Source: JBGPIT01 sp041485125 (GTDB taxonomy: Bacteria > Desulfobacterota > Binatia > UTPRO1). From it: DNA of 5,486 nucleotides. The stretch spans positions 1 to 5,486 of the forward strand of contig JBGPIT010000347.1 in assembly GCA_041485125.1 (NCBI GenBank), given 5' to 3'. The notes beneath the pieces were generated by a model that worked only from the letters and a program-made list of their open reading frames with translations, was not told the origin of the DNA and made no database searches. This document shows, piece by piece, positions 1-5,450 of this stretch; within the stretch, counting starts at the first letter, position 1; the number at the start of each line of letters is the position of its first letter. Position numbers and translations under genes: made by a program.

Positions 1-49
1 CGTGTTCCGTGGCGTGACCCGGCTGCCGGTGCGGCTCACACCCGCTTGA
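1..49 (+). CDS. Possible 3' end of an upstream gene (partial)
   Basis: Frame 2 from the left edge reads VFRGVTRLPVRLTPA and then stops at TGA 47-49. Twelve of its 15 third codon positions are G or C, as in the real genes here. The two other plus frames are less convincing: frame 3 stops at once, and frame 1 runs to a TAG at 145-147 through more AT-rich DNA. The ending RLPVRLTP is reminiscent of the C-terminal strand of some bacterial cytochromes P450, but 15 residues are too few to assign a family. It could also be chance. Confidence 0.35.
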   Translation, partial: VFRGVTRLPVRLTPA

Positions 50-233
50 GTGGGATCTCACCAGGTGCGCCGGAACGGCACACTTTCCACCGGTCAGGCA
101 ACGCGTATCCACTTGGAATTATTGACTCCCTAACTGTGTTTCCGTAGTCGACCGGAAATTTCTCCCTATAGTCGGGTCGGGACCCGACAGCGCGCAGTTT
201 CCTAGTTTTTCGCGCCCGTCTACTGGTCGATGC
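50..233. other. Intergenic region with lower GC content
   Basis: This stretch lies between the possible upstream gene end and the small membrane ORF. From about 105 to 210 it is clearly more AT-rich than the rest of the window. It contains a TTGACT (122-127), a -10-like TATAGT (167-172), a perfect dyad (171-188) and a T5 tract (206-210). The TTGACT and the TATAGT are too far apart to form one promoter. I see no coding frame with normal codon use here and no tRNA or other RNA gene. Confidence 0.5.
171..188. promoter_or_regulatory. 18-bp perfect dyad, operator or weak terminator
   Basis: GTCGGGTC-GG-GACCCGAC has two perfect 8-bp arms around a 2-bp centre. A -10-like TATAGT at 167-172 overlaps its left edge, so a repressor bound here could block a promoter reading right towards the small ORF at 234. 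No convincing -35 element lies 16-18 bp upstream of it. Alternatively, the RNA could fold as a 6-bp stem (GTCGGG/CCCGAC) with a 6-base loop and act as a terminator for the upstream gene. The nearest T-runs (198-200 and 206-210) are rather distant for that. Confidence 0.4.
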
Positions 234-398
234 ATGCAGCACGCTCACACGCCACGTCATGCGCTGCAGCTGCACTACGCCGATCCTCGCTACAACGACC
301 TGGTCAGCCTCCTGGTCGCGTTCGCGTGCGTGTTCGGCGCCGCGGTGCTGTACGTCGTGTTCCTGATGGCCGAGCTGACGGTGCCCGCGGGAATCTGA
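234..398 (+). CDS. Small single-pass membrane protein (hypothetical, 54 aa)
   Basis: The ORF runs from ATG 234 to TGA 396-398. It has a polar, His-rich N-terminus (residues 1-22, including HYADPRYND) followed by a strongly hydrophobic segment at about residues 23-46 (LVSLLVAFACVFGAAVLY and on through VVFLMA). It ends in a short tail, ELTVPAGI. Third positions are rich in G and C, and the hydrophobicity pattern appears in this frame only. A second ATG at 230 opens a different, low-complexity frame that looks like a shadow. No clear Shine-Dalgarno precedes ATG 234. I do not recognise the family. The acidic/aromatic-then-TM layout resembles small membrane subunits or regulators, but no function can be assigned. 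It is short enough to be a chance ORF. Confidence 0.45.
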   Translation: MQHAHTPRHALQLHYADPRYNDLVSLLVAFACVFGAAVLYVVFLMAELTVPAGI

Positions 399-472
399 AC
401 GCGGCACCCGGCTCCTGAAACGCCGAAGAGCGTGCGGATCGCTCCGTGCGCCCCTCGGGACTGCGCCGTTCG

Positions 473-486
473 CCGGCGCGCGCCGG
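473..486. repeat. 14-bp perfect GC palindrome
   Basis: CCGGCGCGCGCCGG is perfectly self-complementary. It lies in the 148-bp gap between the small membrane ORF and tetR. It could fold into a GC stem, but its low sequence complexity in GC-rich DNA makes chance likely. There is no T-tract to support a terminator. Confidence 0.25.
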
Positions 487-522
487 GCCCGTCGCTACCG
501 GTGGAACCGTGTTGCGCCAAGC

Positions 523-540
523 TCTGAATCGTGATTCAGA
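523..540. promoter_or_regulatory. Palindromic operator upstream of tetR
   Basis: TCTGAATC-GT-GATTCAGA is a perfect inverted repeat with 8-bp arms and a 2-bp centre. It ends 6 bp before the tetR ATG at 547. Size, symmetry and position fit a TetR-family operator used for autoregulation. The TGAAT...ATTCA half-sites also resemble those described for some TetR-type regulators of fatty-acid/acyl-CoA genes (for example Bacillus FadR), which fits the downstream acyl-CoA dehydrogenase-like gene. No Shine-Dalgarno fits between the palindrome and the ATG, so the tetR mRNA may be leaderless, with this site over the core promoter. A clear -35/-10 pair is not visible. Confidence 0.65.
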
Positions 541-546
541 CCTTGC

Positions 547-1284
547 ATGGCGTACCGCCGCACCCCGCGTACCGAGGCGCGCCGCGCCGGCATCCGCCGC
601 CGCATCGTCGACTCCGCGGTCGCGCTGATCGCGAGCGACGGCTATCGCAGCGCGCAGGTCGCGCGCATCGCGGGCCGGGCGCGGGTGGCGAGCGGGACCG
701 TCTACTGTCACTTCCCGTCGAAAGCCGAGCTGTGCGCCGAGGTCTTCCGCACCGTCTGCGGGCGAGAGCTCGCCGCGGTCGCCGACGTCGCCCGTGCCGG
801 CACGAGCGCGCCCGCGCGCATCGCGCACGCGCTCGAGACCTTCGCGCGGCGTGCCTTGCAGGCGCGACGTCTCGCCTACGCGCTGTTCGTCGAGCCGGTC
901 GACCTCGTGGTCGACACCGAGCGCTTGGCGTTCCGCCGCGCCTACGCGGAGCTCTTCGCGGGCATCGTCGCCGAGGGCGTCGCGTCGGGCGCGCTGCCGG
1001 AGCAAGATCCGGACGTCGCCGCGGCGAGTCTCGTCGGCGCGATGAGCGAGGCGCTCGTCGGTCCGTTGTCGTCACCCGTCCATCGCCGCGACGTCGACGA
1101 TCTCGTCGGCGCGGTCGTCGGCTTTTGCATGCGCGCGATCACCGGAAAGGAGCATTGGCATGTCGCAGCTTCACGAGCGGGCGCCGTCCCGCGCCACTCA
1201 CGAGGTCCTGAACCAGCCGCCGCCGCTCGAGGGATACAACGTCTACGCGGCGGACCGCGTGCTCACGGAAGCGGTCGAGCGTGA
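547..1284 (+). CDS. TetR/AcrR-family transcriptional regulator
   Basis: Predicted DNA-binding repressor with an N-terminal helix-turn-helix at about residues 17-63. It includes the family's recognition-helix region GTVYCHFPSKAEL (50-62). A ligand-binding C-terminal domain follows at about 85-198, with ALFVEPVDLVVDTERLAFRRAYAE near residues 112-135, the part expected to hold the effector pocket. The ATG at 547 gives the usual 15-20 residue lead into helix 1. No Shine-Dalgarno is visible, and a perfect palindrome ends 6 bp upstream, suggesting a leaderless, self-repressed transcript. The TetR fold should end near residue 200 (VVGFCMRAITG). The remaining ~45 residues are Ala/Arg/Gly-rich and lie almost wholly inside the start of aidB. 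They are probably a read-on tail or the result of a small frameshift. The ligand is unknown; an acyl-CoA or a stress metabolite is inferred from the neighbours. Confidence 0.92.
   Translation: MAYRRTPRTEARRAGIRRRIVDSAVALIASDGYRSAQVARIAGRARVASGTVYCHFPSKAELCAEVFRTVCGRELAAVADVARAGTSAPARIAHALETFARRALQARRLAYALFVEPVDLVVDTERLAFRRAYAELFAGIVAEGVASGALPEQDPDVAAASLVGAMSEALVGPLSSPVHRRDVDDLVGAVVGFCMRAITGKEHWHVAASRAGAVPRHSRGPEPAAAARGIQRLRGGPRAHGSGRA
1144..1152 (+). promoter_or_regulatory. Shine-Dalgarno of aidB, inside the tetR frame
   Basis: GGAAAGGAG lies 7 bp before ATG 1160. It is the best ribosome-binding site in the window and fixes the aidB start. Because it lies inside the open tetR frame, ribosomes translating tetR would cross it. 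Confidence 0.85.
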
Positions 1285-2833
1285 GCAGGCCGGCTGGGCG
1301 AGCGACCGGCTCCACGCGCTCGGCGCGATCGCCGGCGGCGAGGCGATCGCGTGGGGGTTCCAAGCGAACACCCACGAGCCGGTGCTCCGCACGCACGATC
1401 GCTTCGGCCACCGCATCGACGAGGTCGAGTTCCATCCATCCTGGCACCAGCTCCTCGGCCTCGCGGTCCGCGAGGGGCTGCACGCGCTGCCGTGGCGCGA
1501 GTCGCGTCCGGGCGGCCACGCCGCGCGCGCCGCGCTCTTCTACGTCCTGACCCAGGCGGAGGCGGGCTTCGGCTGCCCGATCTCGATGACCTACTCGGCG
1601 GTGCCCGCGCTGCGGGCGCAACCCGAGCTCGCACGCGAGTGGGAGCCGCGTTTCACCTCGCTCGACTACGATCCGCGCATGCGGCCGGCGCCCGAGAAGC
1701 GCGGCGCGCTCTGCGGCATGGCGAGGACCGAGAAGCAGGGCGGCTCGGACGTGCGCGCCAACACCACCCACGCGACGGCGCTCCACGGCCGCGGCCCCGG
1801 CGCCGAGTACGCGATCACCGGCCACAAGGGGTTCTGCTCGGCACCGATGTGCGACGCCTTCCTCGTCCTCGCCCACACCGAGCGCGGCCTCTCGTGTTTT
1901 CTCTTGCCGCGCTGGCTGCCCGACGGCACCCGCAACCGCTTCCACATCCAACGTCTCAAGGACAAGCTCGGCAATCGTTCGAACGCGTCGAGCGAGGTCG
2001 AGCTCGACGGCGCGTGGGCGCGCATGGTCGGCGAGGAGGCTCGCGGCGTCGCGACCATCATCGAGATGGTGAACCACACCCGGCTCGATTGCGTGATCGG
2101 CGCCGCCGCCGGGATGCGCCAGGCGGTCACGCAGGCGACGCACCACGCCGCGCACCGTTCGGCCTTCGGGAAACGCCTGGTCGACCAGCCGCTCATGCAG
2201 AACGTCCTTGCCGACCTCTGCATCGAGTCCGAGGCCGCGACGGTCACGATGATGCGGCTCGCGCGCGCGTACGACGACAGCGCCGCCGACGACGAGGGCC
2301 GGCGTTTCGCGCGGCTCGCGACCGCGGTGGCGAAATACTGGACCTGCAAGCGCTTCCCGGTCCTCGCAGCCGAGGCGCTCGAGTGCCACGGCGGCAACGG
2401 CTACGTCGAGGAGTCGATGATGCCGCGGCTCTACCGCGAGGCGCCGCTGAACGGCATCTGGGAAGGCTCGGGGAACGTGATGTGCCTCGACGTCCTGCGC
2501 GCCATGGGGCAGAGCCCCGAGTCGGTCGCCGCCTTCTTCGCCGAGCTCGACGTCGCGCGCGGCGCCGACGCGCGTCTCGACGCGTTCGTCGCCGGGCTGC
2601 GGACCGAGCTCGGGGACTTCAACGCGATCGAGGTGCGTGCCCGCCGTCTGGTCGAGCGCATGGCGCTCGCGCTGCAGGGCTCGCTTCTGGTGCGCCATGC
2701 CGGGCACGACGTCGCCGACGCCTTCTGCGCGTCGCGTCTCGCAGGCGACCACGGCCTTGCGTTCGGCACGCTCCCGCCCGCGGTCGACTTCGGTCGGATC
2801 ATCGAGCGTGCGACGGTGACCAGCGCCACGTGA
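1160..2833 (+). CDS. aidB: AidB-type acyl-CoA dehydrogenase family flavoprotein
   Basis: This 557-residue protein aligns along its length with E. coli AidB (541 aa), an FAD protein of the acyl-CoA dehydrogenase superfamily that is induced during alkylation stress and can bind DNA. Shared landmarks in order are the N-terminal VLNQPPPLEGYNVY (16-29), FHPSWH (91-96), the flavin-proximal MARTEKQGGSDV (187-198), RLKDKLGNRSNAS (265-277), RSAFGK (333-338), ECHGGNGYVEES (408-419) and LYREAPLNGIWEGSGN (424-439). Glu435 in IWEGSGN occupies the position of the catalytic base in many acyl-CoA dehydrogenases (YEGT motif). The C-terminal helical domain (about 450-557), linked to DNA binding in E. coli AidB, is present. 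The start is supported by a strong Shine-Dalgarno. Outside enterics the true role, DNA protection or acyl-CoA oxidation, is unsettled. Control here seems to be through the upstream TetR; I see no LexA-like site. Confidence 0.95.
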   Translation: MSQLHERAPSRATHEVLNQPPPLEGYNVYAADRVLTEAVEREQAGWASDRLHALGAIAGGEAIAWGFQANTHEPVLRTHDRFGHRIDEVEFHPSWHQLLGLAVREGLHALPWRESRPGGHAARAALFYVLTQAEAGFGCPISMTYSAVPALRAQPELAREWEPRFTSLDYDPRMRPAPEKRGALCGMARTEKQGGSDVRANTTHATALHGRGPGAEYAITGHKGFCSAPMCDAFLVLAHTERGLSCFLLPRWLPDGTRNRFHIQRLKDKLGNRSNASSEVELDGAWARMVGEEARGVATIIEMVNHTRLDCVIGAAAGMRQAVTQATHHAAHRSAFGKRLVDQPLMQNVLADLCIESEAATVTMMRLARAYDDSAADDEGRRFARLATAVAKYWTCKRFPVLAAEALECHGGNGYVEESMMPRLYREAPLNGIWEGSGNVMCLDVLRAMGQSPESVAAFFAELDVARGADARLDAFVAGLRTELGDFNAIEVRARRLVERMALALQGSLLVRHAGHDVADAFCASRLAGDHGLAFGTLPPAVDFGRIIERATVTSAT

Positions 2834-2848
2834 CCACCGCTGGTGGCG
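2824..2848 (+). promoter_or_regulatory. Alternative inverted repeats at the aidB-channel junction
   Basis: CGCCAC (2824-2829) can pair with GTGGCG (2843-2848). Alternatively, CCACC (2834-2838) can pair with GGTGG (2842-2846). Both pairings share the same right-hand bases and both bury the GTG start of the channel gene. Ribosomes finishing aidB at 2833 would open the first. With no Shine-Dalgarno present, this fits translation of the channel by reinitiation after aidB. The arms are short, so chance cannot be excluded. Confidence 0.3.
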
Positions 2849-3838
2849 AAGCTGGCTGACGCGGGCGTCGCACCCCGCGTGCCCGGTGCGGAACCCGAGC
2901 GGCAGCCCACGGCATCCAGGCTTGACGGCGCGCCGCGCGGGGGTTCGGGTGCCGCGCGTGGCGACCGTTCGCGCACGGACGTCTTCGACGCGAACGGGCG
3001 CCTGCGTATCGTCCCCGTCGGGCTCGTCCGCCAGCGTCGCAAGGATCTCTACTACACCTTGCTCGCGGCCTCGTGGCCGACCCTGCTCGTCTTCCTCGCC
3101 ACGGCATTCCTGATCACCAACGTCCTCTTCGCGTTCGCGTATCTCGAGCTCGGTGACGGCAGCATCGAGAACGCCCGTTCCGACTCGTTCGCGGACCTGT
3201 TCTTCTTCAGCGTGCAGACGATGGCGACGATCGGTTACGGCAAGCTCCTCCCACACACCGTCGCGGCGAATCTCCTGGTCTCGTTCGAGGCGTTCTTGGG
3301 CTTGCTCGCCTTCGGCGTCGTCGCCGGTCTCGCCTTCAGCAAGTTCGCGCGGCCGACCGCGCGCATCCTCTTCAGTAACGTCGGCGTCGTCACCCGCCGC
3401 GACGGCGTGCCGTCATTGATGCTGCGGCTCGCCAACGAGCGCGCTGCGGCGGTGATCGTCGAGGCGCAGGCTCACGTGGTGGTGGTGCGCGACGAGCGCA
3501 CCGTCGAGGGCGAGCAGGTGCGTCGCTTCTATGATCTCGAGTTGCTGCATCGGCAGAATGCCGCCTTCGCGCTCAGCTGGACGGTCATCCATCAGCTGAC
3601 ACCCGCAAGCCCGCTCTACGGCGCCACGCCCGAGTCGCTGGACGAGAGCGACACGATCATCATCGTCTCGGTGACCGGCTTCGACGAGGCGTTCGCTCAG
3701 ACGGTCCATGCGCGCCACGTCTATGCCGCGCGCCACATCGTGTGGGGCAAGCGCTTCGCCGACGTGCTCTCCATGGGTGACGACGGCGTGCGGCGGATCG
3801 ACTATGGGCGCTTCCACGACGTGGTGCCCGAGTCATGA
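2843..3838 (+). CDS. KirBac-type inward rectifier K+ channel
   Basis: This 331-residue inner-membrane potassium channel subunit is the size of KirBac1.1 and presumably tetrameric. In order it shows: a Gly/Arg-rich N-terminus (1-45); DANGRLRIVPVG (49-60), which leads into the slide helix and DLYYTLLAASWP (68-79); TM1 at about 75-99; a pore helix FFFSVQTMA (120-128); the filter TIGYG (129-133); TM2 at about 141-167; the family motif FARPTAR (168-174); and a cytoplasmic Kir beta domain (about 178-331) with WTVIHQLTPASPLYG (246-260), AQTVHARHVY (285-294) and IDYGRFHD (319-326). A Lys follows GYG, where Asp is common in K+ channels. The GTG start has no Shine-Dalgarno. GTG 2879 is another possible start, since the first ~45 residues are low complexity. 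The gene is 9 bp downstream of aidB and in the same frame, so it is probably co-transcribed and translationally coupled. Confidence 0.94.
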   Translation: MAKLADAGVAPRVPGAEPERQPTASRLDGAPRGGSGAARGDRSRTDVFDANGRLRIVPVGLVRQRRKDLYYTLLAASWPTLLVFLATAFLITNVLFAFAYLELGDGSIENARSDSFADLFFFSVQTMATIGYGKLLPHTVAANLLVSFEAFLGLLAFGVVAGLAFSKFARPTARILFSNVGVVTRRDGVPSLMLRLANERAAAVIVEAQAHVVVVRDERTVEGEQVRRFYDLELLHRQNAAFALSWTVIHQLTPASPLYGATPESLDESDTIIIVSVTGFDEAFAQTVHARHVYAARHIVWGKRFADVLSMGDDGVRRIDYGRFHDVVPES

Positions 3839-3851
3839 GGACGCGCCGTCA

Positions 3852-3884
3852 CGCGCTCGAGATCGAGTACGATCCGTGAGCGCG
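3852..3884 (+). terminator. Stem-loop after the channel gene
   Basis: The outer stem is CGCGCTC (3852-3858) with GAGCGCG (3878-3884). The inner stem is GATCG (3861-3865) with CGATC (3870-3874), closed by an AGTA loop. This makes 12 base pairs with a small 2x3 internal loop. It starts 13 bp after the channel stop codon and would close the tetR-aidB-channel unit. No T-tract follows, so it may act as an RNA 3'-end stabiliser or with Rho rather than as a classical intrinsic terminator. Confidence 0.5.
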
Positions 3885-3954
3885 CGATGGCGACCTACTT
3901 GGTCGTCCGTCGAGCGCTGAAACGCGGCGTGTTCAGTCGCTCCGCCGCGACCAG

Positions 3955-3995
3955 CGGGCGAGCCTCGCACGATCGGCGACCGTGCGACTCGCCCG
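3955..3995 (-). terminator. Stem-loop after the minus-strand repeat protein
   Basis: CGGGCGAG-CC-TCGCACG (3955-3971) pairs with CGTGCGACTCGCCCG (3981-3995). The result is 15 base pairs with a 2-base bulge and a 9-base loop. It lies 23 bp beyond the TGA of the minus-strand gene at 4019, where a terminator for that gene is expected. No U-tract appears on either strand. With the 3852-3884 stem-loop it separates two converging transcripts. Confidence 0.55.
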
Positions 3996-4018
3996 GCCGC
4001 GCGGTGGGCGCTCTCGCG

Positions 4019-5450
4019 TCAGTCCGACTTGTCCTTGTACTGCGTGTCGGTGTTCTTCGACGACGGCGCGCTGTACACGGCTTCCCAGCAGTTGCCGATG
4101 CTGTTGGCCAGCTGGACGCGCACCGCCTGTGTCGTCGGCAACGTCGGTGTGTCGAGGGTCGTGCCCTTGCCGCGCACCAGGAGGAACGCCTTCCCGGGTG
4201 TCAGGCCCTGCTTCAGCATCAGGTTCCTGATGCCGTCGGGCGTACCGAAGCTGTCCTTGTACTTCCAGCCGTCGGGTGTCTCGCGCCAGCACGGGCTGTT
4301 GTTGCAGATCTCGCCGGCGGGCATGCGCGCGCGCGAGACCAGCGTGCCGTTGTCGTAGACGCAGAGGAGAAACGACGTCGAAGTGTCCGGGCTGCCGAAC
4401 TCCGCCTTTGCCGTGATCGCGCCGTGCTTCCAGGTCCAGCTCAGCTTGTCCTTGGTGTTCGGGAAGCTGTCCTTGATCTGGAACGTCGCCTGCGCGGGCG
4501 AGACGGGTTGCTTGCAGCCACTCAGCGGCGCCGGCGCGCAGGCCAGCTCGTAACGGCACGACGAATCGCAGCCGTCGCCGTCGGCGAGATTGCCGTCGTC
4601 ACACTCCTCGCCACAGGAGGCATTGAGAGCACCGTTGCCGCAGAGATTGAAGTCGCCGCTGCAGACGCCGCTCGTGCACGTGTCGTTGACGGTGCAGGTC
4701 GACTGATCGTTGCAGGGCGTGCCGTCGGGCTGCACGTCGTCGGCCGGGCAGGCCACGCTCGTCCCGGTGCAGTTCTCGGCCGCGTCGCAGTCATGGATCG
4801 CTGCACGGCAGACGATGTTGGAGGGCCGCAGCTGATCGGCTGGGCATTGCGCGCTCGAGCCGGTGCAGGTCTCAGCGACGTCGCAGATGCCACCGGCGAG
4901 ACGGCACGTGGTGCCCGACGGGACGAACGCGTTCGCGGGGCACTGCGCGCTCGAGCCGGTGCAGGTCTCGGCGAAGTCGCAGATACCGGCCGAGGAGCGG
5001 CACTCGGTGCTGGAGGCGACGAAGCCATCGGGCGGGCAGGCGGCGCTCGAGCCGGTGCAATTCTCGGCGACGTCGCAGATGCCGCCGGACGCGCGGCACT
5101 GTGTTGCGGACGAGACGAACACGTCGGCCGGGCACGCGGTGCTGCTGCCGGTGCAATTCTCCGTGACGTCGCAGACGCCGGCTGCCGGCCGGCACGGCGT
5201 GCTGGACGACGCGAACGCGTCGGCGGGACACGCGGCAGTACTGCCGGTGCAATGCTCCGCGACGTCACAGATGCCGGCGGAGCCGCGGCACGTCGTGCTC
5301 GACGGGGCGAAGCCGTCGGCGGGGCAGGCGGCGCTCGAGCCGGTGCAATTCTCGGCGACGTCGCAGACGCCGGCGGAGCCGCGGCACTGCGTACTCGACG
5401 GGACGAACGCGTCGGCGGGGCAGGCGGCACTCGAGCCGGTGCAATTCTCG
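4019..5450 (-). CDS. Cys-rich repeat protein with disintegrin-like units (5' partial)
   Basis: The frame is open from the end of real sequence (5450) to TGA 4019-4021. It encodes the last 476 residues; the start is off the contig. Residues 1 to about 245 are a partial plus seven full 32-residue repeats, each with four Cys and the pattern CR...G(I/V)CDVAE.CTGSSA.CPAD.F. This spacing resembles half of the disintegrin domain of eukaryotic ADAM proteases. Next come CNDQSTCTVNDTC (about 246-258) and a Myxococcus-type disulfide repeat (DUF4215-like; CGNG...CGEECDDGN...GDGC...C, 270-298). A unique C-terminal domain (about 322-459) follows, with paired KDSF motifs (326-329, 398-401), a conserved-looking CNNSPCW and NCWEAVY near the end. 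I do not know a name for that domain. Export is inferred from the Cys content; the signal peptide would lie beyond the contig end. A GTG at 5122 is an internal Val codon inside a repeat, not a start. Confidence 0.9.
4556..4642 (-). other. Myxococcus-type disulfide repeat motif (DUF4215-like)
   Basis: The encoded segment runs CGNGALNASCGEECDDGN and then GDGCDSSC, with the Cys and Asp/Gly spacing of the repeats found in extracellular proteins of Myxococcota and related groups. Here there is a single copy, placed between the 32-residue tandem repeats and the C-terminal domain. It is the strongest taxonomic hint in the window. Confidence 0.85.
4715..5450 (-). repeat. 96-bp in-frame tandem repeat, about 7.7 copies
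   Basis: Equivalent bases (the T of the CTCGAGCCGGTGCA-like core on the plus strand) fall at 4759, 4855, 4951, 5047, 5143, 5239, 5335 and 5431, exactly 96 bp apart with no indel. Each unit encodes 32 residues of the minus-strand protein. The copies nearest the contig end are the most alike (CTGSSAACPAD), and they diverge towards 4715 (CTGTSVACPAD, then CNDQSTC). That fits recent copy-number growth at the N-terminal side. The array continued beyond the contig end, because the last copy is cut at 5450. Confidence 0.97.

Noticed and set aside
122..172. TTGACT (122-127) and TATAGT (167-172) as one sigma70 promoter
   Set aside because: The spacing is 39 bp instead of 16-18 bp, and neither has a good partner at the right distance.
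304..1005. 233-codon minus-strand ORF opposite tetR
   Set aside because: No recognisable motif and a composition typical of an antisense frame. The plus-strand TetR helix-turn-helix is unmistakable.
1139..3256. 705-codon minus-strand ORF
   Set aside because: It lies opposite aidB and the start of the K+ channel gene. Its translation is Arg/Glu/His-rich low complexity typical of antisense frames in GC-rich DNA, whereas the plus strand has clear family matches.
3835..3879. 14-codon ORF starting at the ATGA overlap with the channel stop (MRTRRHALEIEYDP)
   Set aside because: It is very short, has no Shine-Dalgarno and lies inside the stem-loop region. The ATGA overlap alone is weak evidence.
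3917..3936. CTGAA...TTCAG inverted repeat resembling the tetR operator
   Set aside because: Only 5-bp arms with a 10-bp centre, located at the far end of the unit between two terminator-like stems. The match to the operator half-site is too short to be meaningful.
4715..5450. CRISPR array as explanation of the 96-bp periodicity
   Set aside because: The whole 96-bp unit is conserved and stays in frame as protein code. There are no short identical repeats with unique spacers.
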